This document shows, in pieces, positions 1-8,042 of a DNA stretch of 64,000 nt. The notes below the pieces were generated by a model. That model saw only the letters and a program-made list of their open reading frames with translations, had not been told where the DNA came from and did not search any database. The DNA is from Methylobacterium sp. Leaf125. GTDB lineage: Bacteria > Pseudomonadota > Alphaproteobacteria > Rhizobiales > Beijerinckiaceae. The DNA lies in contig NZ_LMNU01000046.1 of NCBI RefSeq assembly GCF_001423085.1, forward strand, positions 124,001-188,000, written 5' to 3'. Positions within the stretch are counted from its first letter, which is position 1. Each line of letters opens with the position of its first letter. The position numbers were made by a program, and so were the translations under genes.

Positions 1-435
1 TATCTCAACGAGATCCGTCCGGAGGCGGGGTTCCTGCCGCGCAACGCCGTGGCGCGGGCCCATTGCCGCTCGATCTCGGGCGAGATGCACGGCGGCTTCA
101 TCAACCTGCGCTCCGCGCTGCCCATGAACCTCAAGGCGCGCCACACGAACTTCAAGATCTTCAATGGCGCGCGCGGCGACATCGAGCGCATCATCACGAT
201 CGTCGACGAGTGCCTGGGGCGCTACGACGGCCCGTTCCTGTTCGGCGAGACCCCGAGCCTTGCCGACGCCATGTACGCCCCCGTCTGCACGCGGTTCCGC
301 ACCTACGACGTGAGCCTGACGCGCCGGACCGAAGCCTATCGCAACACCATCCTGGCCTGGCCGCTGATGGCGGAATGGGCGGCCGAAGCGGCGCGGGAGC
401 CCGACGAGATCGAGGAACTCGACATGGAGTTCTGA
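1..435 (+). CDS. Glutathione S-transferase family protein, C-terminal part
   Basis: The reading frame is open from the left edge and stops with TGA at 433-435, so only the last 144 residues are seen and the start lies outside the window. The visible part is an all-helical GST C-terminal domain: a segment reading YDGPFLFGETPSLADAM is followed by a helix ending in WPLMAEWAAEA, the usual arrangement around the conserved Asp of the GST N-capping box (SLADA). GSTs conjugate glutathione to electrophiles or act as thiol isomerases or reductases. The glutathione-binding N-terminal domain is not visible, so the class and substrate cannot be assigned. The gene ends about 220 bases before the next gene on the same strand. 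Confidence 0.85.
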   Translation, partial: YLNEIRPEAGFLPRNAVARAHCRSISGEMHGGFINLRSALPMNLKARHTNFKIFNGARGDIERIITIVDECLGRYDGPFLFGETPSLADAMYAPVCTRFRTYDVSLTRRTEAYRNTILAWPLMAEWAAEAAREPDEIEELDMEF

Positions 436-656
436 AGCGCCGAGTTTCAAAGCGCCAAGCTCCGCTCCGAAGCGCCAAGCTCCGAGGCGCGCCCACGTCG
501 AAGCCGCACCGGCGCGGGAAGCCTTCGGCAGCGTCGCCCGCCGTCAAGGTGCGCGGTGGCACGTCGTCCCGGTCGAGCGCTTCCCATATCACTCTCATCG
601 CAGTCGAGACGCAGAGACATACGGTTCTCGTCTCACACAGGAGTGATCATTTTCCA

Positions 657-926
657 ATGAACCATCGTCTTTTCGCCCTCGTTGCTGCAACTGTTCTTGC
701 TGTTGCGGCCCCGGCGACCGGCAGCTTCGCGCGCGATCGGGTTGCACCGGCCTACGGCGATGTGCCGGCCTCGCGCTACGACGACATCACGACGGGTTCG
801 ATCCGCTCCTACGACGCCCCGGTGACCGGACGTTGCGCGGACAATTCGGCGAGCCAGGGCAATGCCAACCAGCAGAACTTCCCGGTCCAGCAATATGGCC
901 AGACCTCGGGCGGCCCGCGCTGCTGA
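657..926 (+). CDS. Small secreted protein with C-terminal QQNFP/QQYGQTSGG motif (paralogue 1)
   Basis: An 89-residue protein starting at ATG 657 with AGGAG at 639-643. Residues 1-25 form a typical signal peptide (MNHRLFALVAATVLAV, then small residues), which suggests export to the periplasm. The mature part has a DDITTGSI element and ends in GNANQQNFP, V, QQYGQTSGG, P, RC. There are two cysteines, at 60 and 89. A second copy of this family lies at 19939-20199, with the same cysteine spacing (29 residues) and nearly the same tail. The function is unknown to me. The two cysteines could form one disulfide (inference). A strong terminator follows at 976-1005, so it is probably a single-gene transcript. 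Confidence 0.8.
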   Translation: MNHRLFALVAATVLAVAAPATGSFARDRVAPAYGDVPASRYDDITTGSIRSYDAPVTGRCADNSASQGNANQQNFPVQQYGQTSGGPRC

Positions 927-975
927 CGCCCTGATGACGTGAGGCAAGCCGGCGCGAGGCGCACGGCTTCAGAGG

Positions 976-1005
976 AAGGCCCGCCCGCGAGGGGCGGGCC
1001 TTTTT
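976..1005 (+). terminator. Rho-independent terminator
   Basis: An 11-bp G+C stem (AGGCCCGCCC, GCGA loop, GGGGCGGGCCT) is followed directly by five T on the plus strand. It ends the transcript of the small secreted protein gene just upstream and separates it from the convergent histidine kinase gene. Confidence 0.85.
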
Positions 1006-1051
1006 CGTGTCTCCCCCCGGAGCGATCACGCCACGGGATTGCTCGGCGTGG

Positions 1052-2485
1052 TCACTCGGCGGCAGCGCGGTGGTCCGTATCGAGCGCAACGCTCGGCGCG
1101 GTGGCCGGGGCGGAGGCGGCCCGCGGCAGCTCGATCCGCGCCGTGAGACCGCGCGGGGTCCGGTTGCGCAGGGTGAAGCGGCCCTCGTGCGAATCCGCGA
1201 TGGCCAGCACGATGGACAGGCCGAGGCCGAAACCGCTGGCCGTGTCGAGGTTGCGCGCCCGGTCGCCGCGCACGAAGGGCTGGAGCATGGCGTCCCGCTC
1301 CGCCTCCGGGATGCCGGGGCCGTCGTCACTGACCTCCACGGCGACACCGCGCTCGGTTTGGGTCACGGTCAGCCGCGCCGCGCCGCCATACTTCACCGCG
1401 TTGTCCACGAGGTTCATGATCGCGCGCTGCAGCTCGTCCGGCCGGCCCTGGACCAGCACGTGGCGGGTCTCGTCGACCCGGACATCGGCGCCGATATCGG
1501 CGAACTCGTCGGCCACGGTCTGGACGATGGAGGCGAGGTCGACCAGCATTTTCGCGCCGCCTTCCGGGCCGTGGCCGTCCCGGACGAAGGACAGGGCCGC
1601 CTCCACGAGGCCGTTCATCTGGTCGAGGTCGCGCAGGGTCATGGTCCGGGCGTGATCATCCTCGATGAACTCGGCGCGCAGGCGCAGGCGCGTGATCGGG
1701 GTGCGCAGGTCGTGGCTGATGGCCGCGAGCATCTGGGTACGGTCGTCGATCAGGCGTCGCACGCGGGCCCGCATCCGGTCGAGGGCGCGGGACAGGGTGA
1801 CGACCTCGCGCGGTCCATTCTCGGGCAGATCCACGAGGTTCATGCGGGTGCCGAACACGTCCGCGGCCTCGGCGAGGCGCGCCAGGGGCGCCGTGAGCGC
1901 CCGCGTGGCCCAGAGGCAGATCAGCGAGACGGCCACGCCCAGGAACACGAAGGTGAAGATGATCGCGCCCTGCCGCATGGGCGGGCGGTCGTCGTCCGGC
2001 ACCAGGGCGGAGAGCCGGGCGCCACCCGGCGTCGCGATGCCGACGCGCACGCCCGCGGTCGCATCCGCCGGGCGCCGGACCGCCCAGAGGTCGGTGATGG
2101 CGAGGGGCCGCCCGAAGCCGTCACGCAGGCGCTGGACCATGGAATGGTCGCCGATCCGGTCGCCCGCGGCCGTTTCGGGGCCGGCAATCTCCGGGACGGT
2201 GCCGTCCCAGGCCTCGATCCGCAGGGTGGGCAGCATCCGGGCGGCATTGGCGAGCAGCGCCGGACGATCCGCCGGGCTCGCGCCGTCGAGGAGGCGGGAG
2301 ACCGTGGCGAGGCGGGTGGCGGCCACGCCGGGATGGTCGTCGGGCCGCCAGGGCTCGCGCAGGGTGAAGAACGCCAGGGTCGCCATGGCGTGCGCCAGCA
2401 CCACGGCGGCGACGATGAGCAGGGCGATCTGCCCGGCGACGCTCGCGGGGACGAGGGCGCGCAGGCGGTTCCACGGGGCCTTCAC
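1052..2485 (-). CDS. EnvZ-type sensor histidine kinase
   Basis: A 477-residue membrane histidine kinase. Membrane segments lie at about 16-40 and 173-195, enclosing a periplasmic sensor of about 130 residues; a HAMP linker follows to about 250. The H box AAISHDLRTPITRL holds the phospho-accepting His258. The N box is NLVDNAVKYG at about 358-367, G1 is DDGPGIP at about 387, and G2 is SGFGLGLS at about 417. The start is GTG at 2485, ten bases after the stop of the response regulator (2496), so the two are co-transcribed. By family it phosphorylates the OmpR-like partner; the stimulus is not evident. Its 3' end faces the terminator at 976-1005. Confidence 0.93.
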   Translation of the reverse strand: MKAPWNRLRALVPASVAGQIALLIVAAVVLAHAMATLAFFTLREPWRPDDHPGVAATRLATVSRLLDGASPADRPALLANAARMLPTLRIEAWDGTVPEIAGPETAAGDRIGDHSMVQRLRDGFGRPLAITDLWAVRRPADATAGVRVGIATPGGARLSALVPDDDRPPMRQGAIIFTFVFLGVAVSLICLWATRALTAPLARLAEAADVFGTRMNLVDLPENGPREVVTLSRALDRMRARVRRLIDDRTQMLAAISHDLRTPITRLRLRAEFIEDDHARTMTLRDLDQMNGLVEAALSFVRDGHGPEGGAKMLVDLASIVQTVADEFADIGADVRVDETRHVLVQGRPDELQRAIMNLVDNAVKYGGAARLTVTQTERGVAVEVSDDGPGIPEAERDAMLQPFVRGDRARNLDTASGFGLGLSIVLAIADSHEGRFTLRNRTPRGLTARIELPRAASAPATAPSVALDTDHRAAAE

Positions 2486-2495
2486 GAGCGAGCCT

Positions 2496-3236
2496 TCATG
2501 TGCGGGTGACCTCGGGGGTGAAGAGGTAGCCGCCGGAGCGGATGGTGCGGATGATCTCCGGGTTGCGCGGATCCTGCTCGACCTTCTGGCGGATGCGACT
2601 GATCAGGACGTCGATGCTGCGCTCGAACGGGCCGGCGGCGCGCCCCTGCGTCAGGTCGAGGAGCTGATCGCGGGAGAGCACCCGGCCGGGACGCAGGCAG
2701 AGGGCGTGCAGCAGGTCGAACTCCGCCCCCGTGATGGCGATGCGCGCCTCCTCCGGGCTGAGAAGCTGGCGCAGGGAGACGTCGAGGGTCCAGCCCAGGA
2801 AATGCAGGCGACGCACGCCCTCCTCCGCCTCGGCCTCCGGGCCCGAGCCCCGCCGCAGGATCGCGCGGATGCGGGCCAGGAGCTCGCGCGGGTTGAACGG
2901 CTTGCCGAGATAGTCGTCGGCGCCGATCTCGAGGCCGATGATCCGGTCGATCTCCTCGGCCTTGGCGGTGAGCATCAGGATGGGGATGCGCGAAGTGGCG
3001 CGCAGGCGCCGGCACAGGCTCAGGCCATCCTCGCCCGGAAGCATCAGGTCGAGGACGACGAGGTCGACCCGGGCGTCGGCCAGGACCTTGTCCATGGCCG
3101 CCCCGTCCCCGGCGAGGCTGACCCGGCACTCGTTGGCGCGCAGGTAGCGGGCGACGAGGGCGCTGATCTCGCGATCGTCTTCCACGAGGAGGATGTGCGG
3201 ATGGGTCGTGGTCGTCTGCGTCATGGTCCCGAGCAT
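2496..3236 (-). CDS. OmpR/PhoB-family response regulator
   Basis: A DNA-binding response regulator of 246 residues. The receiver domain has the acidic pair in VEDDRE (about 19-22), phospho-acceptor Asp63 in LVVLDLMLPGED and the lysine in LGKPFNP. The C-terminal half is a winged helix of the Trans_reg_C type (TGAEFDLLHAL, SRDQLLDL, RSIDVLISRIRQKVE, IIRTIRSGGY). I chose the ATG at 3236 because GGAGGGAG lies 5-12 bases upstream. An ATG four codons downstream (3224) is possible, and a longer open frame to 3410 lacks such a site. It forms an operon with the kinase that follows. The closest general type is OmpR; targets are unknown. Confidence 0.93.
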   Translation of the reverse strand: MLGTMTQTTTTHPHILLVEDDREISALVARYLRANECRVSLAGDGAAMDKVLADARVDLVVLDLMLPGEDGLSLCRRLRATSRIPILMLTAKAEEIDRIIGLEIGADDYLGKPFNPRELLARIRAILRRGSGPEAEAEEGVRRLHFLGWTLDVSLRQLLSPEEARIAITGAEFDLLHALCLRPGRVLSRDQLLDLTQGRAAGPFERSIDVLISRIRQKVEQDPRNPEIIRTIRSGGYLFTPEVTRT

Positions 3237-3523
3237 CGCGGCTCCCTCCGCATCCGGGGCCGGCGCCCGGACCCCATGCGGATCTGTCAACGCGCGAGTA
3301 TGCGCCGACGCGCACGGAGTTCGAAGGGCCGGCGCGGCGGGGATTTGTAAATGCCTGTTTCGGACCGCCCCGCCGGACAGGGCCGGAAACATCCCCGTCG
3401 GGGCTCCCAAAGCACCGGCGCGGATTGCCGGGACGCCCGGGGATTCTTATGTCGTGGCGCACAGGCGCCGGTCTCGTGGCCGTCACGGACGGATGGCGGC
3501 CTCACTGCTCCCGGGAGACGACG

Positions 3524-3802
3524 ATGCAAGGCTCGAACCGGCTGTTCGACGATTTCGCCCGCCTGATGACCGATGCCGCCGGAGCCGCGCAGGGTGTGCG
3601 CCGCGAGGCGGAGACGGTGTTCAAGGCCCAGGTCGAGCGCCTGATCCGCGACATGGACATCGCCTCCCGCGAGGAGCTCGACGTGCTGCGCGACCTCGTC
3701 TCGGCCCTGCGCAGCCAGAACGACGCCCTGGCCGCCCGGGTCACCGCCCTGGAGGCGAAACTCGGCGCCGATCCGGTGGCCGGAGCCAGCGAGGCGATCT
3801 GA
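3524..3802 (+). CDS. ubiK: UbiK/YqiC accessory factor (BMFP domain)
   Basis: A 92-residue acidic protein that matches the BMFP family: an N-terminal amphipathic segment (NRLFDDFARLMTDAAGAAQG), a central helix with RREAETVFKAQVERLIRDMD, then MDIASREELDVLRDLVSAL, and a coiled-coil C-terminus (LRSQNDALAARVTALEAKL). In enterobacteria UbiK forms a trimeric coiled coil that helps the Ubi enzymes in ubiquinone synthesis. The ATG at 3524 follows GGGAG at 3512-3516. The gene stands alone, divergent from the response regulator. The family call is firm; the ubiquinone role is by homology. Confidence 0.88.
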   Translation: MQGSNRLFDDFARLMTDAAGAAQGVRREAETVFKAQVERLIRDMDIASREELDVLRDLVSALRSQNDALAARVTALEAKLGADPVAGASEAI

Positions 3803-4105
3803 TTCCAGGTTGATTCGCAGGGGCTCCGGCCCCGCCACGCTTGTGCACAGGAAGGAACGGTGGACGGTCGCTTTCCTGTTCACCGGCTTCCCGGGCCGCT
3901 TTGAAACGCGAGTCCGGCACGGTCTATAGTGGGTCATGACCTGATTCGCTCCTGCCCCGAACCGCTCTGAACCGAACAGAATCGCCGCCTGCCACACCCT
4001 TCCGGGTGGGCGCGGAGCAAGTCCGGAACAGAGTGCCGACGGTCACCGGAACGAGTTTCACAACGACTTCGCCGATCTTCGACGAGATCGACACACTGGA
4101 CCGCC
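3803..4105. other. Intergenic region without a recognisable gene
   Basis: 303 bases between ubiK and the YbjN gene. I see no convincing coding sequence or strong intrinsic terminator. A weak inverted pair (CAGGAA near 3847, TTCCTG near 3873) is the only repeat noticed. It presumably holds the promoter of the YbjN-proC operon. Confidence 0.5.
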
Positions 4106-4609
4106 ATGACCCAACTCCACATCGAAGATCACGATCGGCACGAGCATCCCCTCGACATCGTCGAGCGCCTCGCGTCGCTGCGCGACTGGATCTTCGACCG
4201 GGCCGAGACCGACGAGATGTCCGTCTCCGTCGCCGGGCGCTGGGCCGACTACCACGTGGCGTTCACCTGGATCGAGGACGTGGAGGCGCTCCACGTCGCT
4301 TCCGCCTTCGACCTCAAGGTGCCGGAGCGCCGGCGCACCGAGATCCTGACCTTGGTCTCCCTGGTCAACGAGCAGCTGTGGGTCGGGCATTTCGACCTGT
4401 GGTCCACCGACAACGTCGTGATGTTCCGCCACTCGCTGCTGCTGACCGGCGGCGCCGCCCCGACCCAGGGCCAGTGCACCATGATGCTGAAGTCGGCGGT
4501 CGATGCCTGCGAGCGCTACTACCAGGCCTTCCAGTTCGTGCTCTGGGCGGGCAAGTCCGCCCGCGAGGCGCTCGACGCGGTGCTGTTCGAGACCGAAGGC
4601 GAGGCGTGA
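4106..4609 (+). CDS. YbjN domain-containing protein
   Basis: A 167-residue soluble protein of the YbjN (sensory transduction regulator-like) family. It resembles the type I secretion chaperone fold: an early HPLDIVERLASLRDWIFDRAE segment, a central VNEQLWVGHFDLW and a C-terminal helix with ACERYYQAFQFVLWAGKSA. YbjN proteins are widespread in Alphaproteobacteria next to proC. The biochemical role is unsettled; in E. coli YbjN affects stress and motility. The stop codon overlaps the proC GTG start (GTGA at 4606-4609), so the two genes are probably translationally coupled. Confidence 0.88.
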   Translation: MTQLHIEDHDRHEHPLDIVERLASLRDWIFDRAETDEMSVSVAGRWADYHVAFTWIEDVEALHVASAFDLKVPERRRTEILTLVSLVNEQLWVGHFDLWSTDNVVMFRHSLLLTGGAAPTQGQCTMMLKSAVDACERYYQAFQFVLWAGKSAREALDAVLFETEGEA

Positions 4610-5433
4610 GCGCGCCCGTCGACGCCGCCCTCCCCGCCTCCCTCACCCTGGTGGGGGCCGGCAAGATGGGGGGGGCCATGCTCGCCGGCTGGCTGGCAGG
4701 CGGGCTCGACCCGGCCCGCACCACCGTTCTCGATCCGCAGGCCTCGCCCGAGATGCAGGCGCTCTGCGCCGAACGCGGGCTCGCCCTGAACCCCGCCGCC
4801 CCCCCGGTCGCCGACGCCCTGGTGCTCGCCATGAAGCCGCAGGGGCTGGAGGGCGCCGCACCCGCGCTGGCGCCGCTGATCGGCCCCGGAACCCTCGTCG
4901 TGTCGATCCTGGCCGGCAAGACCATCGCCAACCTGCGCGACCGGCTGCCCGGCGCCCGCGCCATCGTGCGGGCGATGCCGAACCTGCCCGCCAGCATCGG
5001 CCGGGGAGCCACCGGTGCGGTGGCCAGCCCGGAGGTCGATGACCGGCAGCGGGCGCAGGCGCACGCGCTCCTCGCCAGCGTCGGCCTGGTGGAGTGGCTC
5101 GACGACGAGGGGCTGATCGACGCCCTGACGGCGGTGTCGGGGTCCGGCCCCGCCTACGTCTTCCTCCTGGCCGAGGTGATGGCCGAGGCGGGCATCGCCG
5201 CCGGACTGCCCGCGGACATGGCCACGCGCCTCGCCCGCGAGACCGTCTCGGGGGCCGCCGCGCTCCTCGCGGCCAATCCTCGCGACGCCGCGCTGCTGCG
5301 CCGGGACGTAACCTCGCCGGGCGGGACCACGGCTGAGGCCCTCGCCGTGCTGATGCGCGACGGCGGCCTGCCGGACCTGATGCGCGAGGCCGTGGACGCG
5401 GCGCGGCGCCGCGCCGGAGCCCTCGCGGGCTGA
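4606..5433 (+). CDS. proC: Pyrroline-5-carboxylate reductase
   Basis: A 275-residue enzyme that reduces 1-pyrroline-5-carboxylate to L-proline with NAD(P)H, the last step of proline synthesis in the cytoplasm. The N-terminal Rossmann motif is LVGAGKMGGAML at about residues 14-25. Conserved family segments follow: IVRAMPNLPASIGRGATG, LTAVSGSGPAYVFLLAEVM and DVTSPGGTTAEAL near the C-terminus. The length is normal for ProC. I chose the GTG at 4606 because it overlaps the upstream stop as GTGA and leaves a short lead-in to the Rossmann fold. Confidence 0.95.
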   Translation: MSAPVDAALPASLTLVGAGKMGGAMLAGWLAGGLDPARTTVLDPQASPEMQALCAERGLALNPAAPPVADALVLAMKPQGLEGAAPALAPLIGPGTLVVSILAGKTIANLRDRLPGARAIVRAMPNLPASIGRGATGAVASPEVDDRQRAQAHALLASVGLVEWLDDEGLIDALTAVSGSGPAYVFLLAEVMAEAGIAAGLPADMATRLARETVSGAAALLAANPRDAALLRRDVTSPGGTTAEALAVLMRDGGLPDLMREAVDAARRRAGALAG

Positions 5434-5499
5434 GCCGGCCCTGACGATCCGGCCGCGGGACCCTACATGAAGGCCTGATTGGACGAGGATCGCACGACC

Positions 5500-6318
5500 A
5501 TGGCCAAACGCCCCGGCTCTCCCAAGCCCGAAACCGACACGCACGAGTCTCACCCGCAGGAATCGGATGCCACCGGTACCGTGGCGGTGTCGGCCGCCCC
5601 TGCCGAGAAGGCGCTGCCCCCGCGCGAGGCGGCGGTCGAGGCGCTGATGCGGCTCGCAGCCGAGCAGCCCTGGAACGACATCGAGGTCGGCGACATCGCC
5701 CGGGAGGCCGGCCTCACGCTGGCGGAGTTCCGCGACCTGTTCCCGTCGAAGGGCGCCGTTCTCGGAGGTCTGTCGCGTCTCATCGATCGCAAGGTGCTGG
5801 AGGGCGACAATACCGATCTCGCCGACGAGCCGACCCGCGAGCGCCTGTTCGACGTGCTGATGCGCCGCCTCGACGCGATGACGCCCTACAAGGACGCCCT
5901 GCGCCGGATCTCCTACGCCCTGCGCGGCGATCCGCTGTCGATGCTCGCCCTGAACGGGGTCGCGCTGAACTCGCACCGCTTCATGCTGGCCGCCGCCGGC
6001 ATCAACACCGAGGGGCCCCTCGGCCGTCTCAAGCTCCAGGGCGTGGTCATCGCCTTCGCCCGCACGGTGGAGGTCTGGCTCGACGACGAAGATCCGGCCC
6101 TGGCCCGTACCATGGCGCGCCTCGACAAGGAGATTCGCAACGGCGAGCGCTTCATGGAGCGCGCCGACGATGCTCGCCGCCTCACGGCCCCCTTCCGGGC
6201 ACTCGGGCGCTCGCTGCTCGATCGGGGTGGCCGCGCGCGCCGGGAACGGCACGCGGCGGACGACCGCAACGAGGATGCGGGCAATCCCCTCGGCGGCGAT
6301 CCGGCCGCCGCGATCTGA
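5500..6318 (+). CDS. TetR family transcriptional regulator
   Basis: A 272-residue protein with a helix-turn-helix near residues 45-90: REAAVEALMRLAAEQPWNDIEVGDIAREAGLTLAEFRDLFPSKGAVL, shown here only in outline, has the TetR spacing (IAREAGL turn, then F..K). A polar leader of about 35 residues precedes it, and the C-terminal ligand-binding region ends in a charged tail. The ATG at 5500 is preferred; a TTG seven codons upstream is possible. It lies 66 bases after proC on the same strand and may be co-transcribed with it. The ligand and targets are unknown. Confidence 0.82.
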   Translation: MAKRPGSPKPETDTHESHPQESDATGTVAVSAAPAEKALPPREAAVEALMRLAAEQPWNDIEVGDIAREAGLTLAEFRDLFPSKGAVLGGLSRLIDRKVLEGDNTDLADEPTRERLFDVLMRRLDAMTPYKDALRRISYALRGDPLSMLALNGVALNSHRFMLAAAGINTEGPLGRLKLQGVVIAFARTVEVWLDDEDPALARTMARLDKEIRNGERFMERADDARRLTAPFRALGRSLLDRGGRARRERHAADDRNEDAGNPLGGDPAAAI

Positions 6319-6322
6319 AGCG

Positions 6323-6676
6323 CTAGTCCCCGGCCGGGCGGTCGGTCTCGCCGAGATGAACGGCGAGCCAGACCGTCGGCCGGTCGGGATCGGTGAAGGT
6401 GACCCGGTGCACGCACCCGGCCGGGATGAACAGGGTGTCACCCGGCGAGAGCGCGATCTCCGCACCCGCCATCGCGACGCGGGCCGCACCGGCAAGAAGC
6501 AGCACCCACTCGTCATGGGCCTGTTGGTAGGGCATGTCCGGCGGCGTGACCTGACCCTGCGAGACGATGCGCTCGATCCGGCAGCCCGGCCGCACGAGGA
6601 GTTCGGTGAAGACCTCGCCCGCCGCGGCGTCGGGCAGGTCCGCGAGCAGATTGCCCGCGTGGGCGGGGCGGGTCAT
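6323..6676 (-). CDS. Cupin domain-containing protein
   Basis: A 117-residue single-domain cupin. Motif 1 is spread over QAHDEWVLLLAGAARVAMAG and motif 2 over PGDTLFIPAGCVHRV. The usual first motif has two histidines; here only one (in AHDEW) is obvious, with Glu and a later His (CVHRV) as further metal ligands. The ATG at 6676 is preceded by AGAGGA about nine bases upstream. It converges with the TetR gene, only four bases apart. Such small cupins bind a metal and act in sugar or aromatic chemistry or as stress proteins; no substrate can be inferred. Confidence 0.85.
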   Translation of the reverse strand: MTRPAHAGNLLADLPDAAAGEVFTELLVRPGCRIERIVSQGQVTPPDMPYQQAHDEWVLLLAGAARVAMAGAEIALSPGDTLFIPAGCVHRVTFTDPDRPTVWLAVHLGETDRPAGD

Positions 6677-6842
6677 GTGCCGAGTCCTCTTGCCGTTTTG
6701 CGGGTCCGATCCTAGCATCGCCTCGGCCTCCGGATAGGCCAACGGTCCGCGTAAAGGGCTCAGCCCATTCGTCGTTGTCTGATCATTCCCCGACTTCCTG
6801 CCCGAGAACGCGGACAAAGGGCGCTGAGGAAGGAAGGATTCG

Positions 6843-7754
6843 ATGACGGCTACACTTTTATCGGGCGCCGCTCCCGTGCGTGCACTCCCCGTCCGCCCCA
6901 ACCTCGAACACCTGCGCAACGAAGCCAAGTCGCGGTTGAAGCAGGAGCGCGCCACCGACCCGACGGCGCAGCTCGCGACGGCGCAACGCGATCTCGCCCG
7001 TGACTACGGTTTCCCTAGTTGGCGCCGTCTCTTGGCTGAAGTCCGGAAGTTGACCGAGGGGCTGACGGAGACCGGCAAAGAACGCATGGAGCGGCTCAGG
7101 ATCGAGCAGGCGCGTCCGCGAACGGAAGTCCCGATCGATCCGACGGTCGTGGACGGATATCTCGGCTTCTACGAACTGACTCCAACGATTATCCTCGTAG
7201 TCCAGCGCGACCAAAACGATCTTATCGTCCGCCTCACCGGACAGGCGTTCTGCGCGATCGTGCCCGAAAGCCGTCGGAAGTTTTTCTATCGAAACAGCAC
7301 CATCCAGGCACAGATCAGCTTCACCGTTGGTCCGGATGGCATTGCGACCGCCGCCACCCTTCATCAGAACGGGCTCGAACAGACGTCTCCGCGGATTACG
7401 GGAGACCGGGCGAACGCCATCGAGGCACGGCGGGAGGCGCGGCAGGCTGCGAATACGCCGGCCCCCGGAAGTGAAGCGGCGCTGCGGCGGATCATCGAGG
7501 CCACCCAGCAGGGCAGGCCGGAACTCGCGCGTATGAGCAAGCCGCTCGCACGGGCGTTCGACGAACAGTTGCCCGACAACTTGAGGACGGTGAGATCCTG
7601 GGGCGATCTCGTGTCGGTCGACTTCAAGGGCGTCTCTCGCATCGACGACAGCGATGTCTTCACCGTCGTCTTCTCCGCCGCAGAGAGCGAATGGCGGCTC
7701 ACCATGAACGGCCCCGAGACGATCGAGAGCGCCAGCTTCCGATTGACGCCCTAG
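6843..7754 (+). CDS. DUF3471-type domain protein with N-terminal ankyrin-associated helix pair
   Basis: A 303-residue protein. Residues 19-70 (LRNEAKSRLKQERA, then LARDYGFPSWRRLLAEV) match the short helical segment often found before ankyrin repeats or in DUF3471 proteins. Residues 100-170 look like a DUF3471 beta domain (VVDGYLGFYELTPTIILVVQRD, LIVRLTGQAF, ESRRKFFYRN, QISFTVGPDG). The C-terminal 110 residues are a second alpha/beta unit (ALRRIIEATQQGRPE, FDEQLPDNL), possibly also DUF3471-associated. Codon use is less GC-biased than in neighbours, hinting at transfer. There is no signal peptide. The function is unknown. Confidence 0.75.
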   Translation: MTATLLSGAAPVRALPVRPNLEHLRNEAKSRLKQERATDPTAQLATAQRDLARDYGFPSWRRLLAEVRKLTEGLTETGKERMERLRIEQARPRTEVPIDPTVVDGYLGFYELTPTIILVVQRDQNDLIVRLTGQAFCAIVPESRRKFFYRNSTIQAQISFTVGPDGIATAATLHQNGLEQTSPRITGDRANAIEARREARQAANTPAPGSEAALRRIIEATQQGRPELARMSKPLARAFDEQLPDNLRTVRSWGDLVSVDFKGVSRIDDSDVFTVVFSAAESEWRLTMNGPETIESASFRLTP

Positions 7755-7832
7755 GACAGGTCCGGCGCGAGCTGCGCATCAGCGGCGGCGGCAGGGCGTC
7801 CCTGCCGCCGTACCGCACCGCGCAGCCGGCCG

Positions 7833-7934
7833 TCAGCCCCGTCCGAGGAGCCGATGGACCTGCCAGGTCAGCATCATGCTGGCCACCATCAGGGTGGCGT
7901 ACAGGAGGTGGAGATAAAGCGGTGCGTCGTGCAT
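7833..7934 (-). CDS. Possible 33-residue single-span membrane peptide
   Basis: From ATG at 7934 the minus strand encodes 33 residues with one hydrophobic segment (LHLLYATLMVASMMLTWQV) and a positive tail (HRLLGRG). It lies just downstream of the HPP-CBS gene on the same strand. No clear ribosome-binding site precedes the ATG. I keep it as a weak candidate because the transmembrane pattern and short basic end are typical of real small membrane proteins. Confidence 0.3.
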   Translation of the reverse strand: MHDAPLYLHLLYATLMVASMMLTWQVHRLLGRG

Positions 7935-8042
7935 CGGCTCGAACCCGTGGGCTCCGGTGCGAGGAGAGCTCGGCTCCCTGCAACAACCGCGCCACGGTTT
8001 GAAGACGGGCTGGGACGCCCGCCTGCCTTCCGTGCCCGCCAC

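Noticed and set aside
4606..4609. Starting proC far upstream in the open frame from 4006
   Set aside because: The upstream part lies inside the YbjN gene in another frame and has no domain; the GTG overlap and Rossmann position fit 4606.
7930..7960. GGGTTCGAGCC on the minus strand, resembling a tRNA T loop
   Set aside because: The flanking bases do not form the T stem, and no anticodon or acceptor stem can be drawn.
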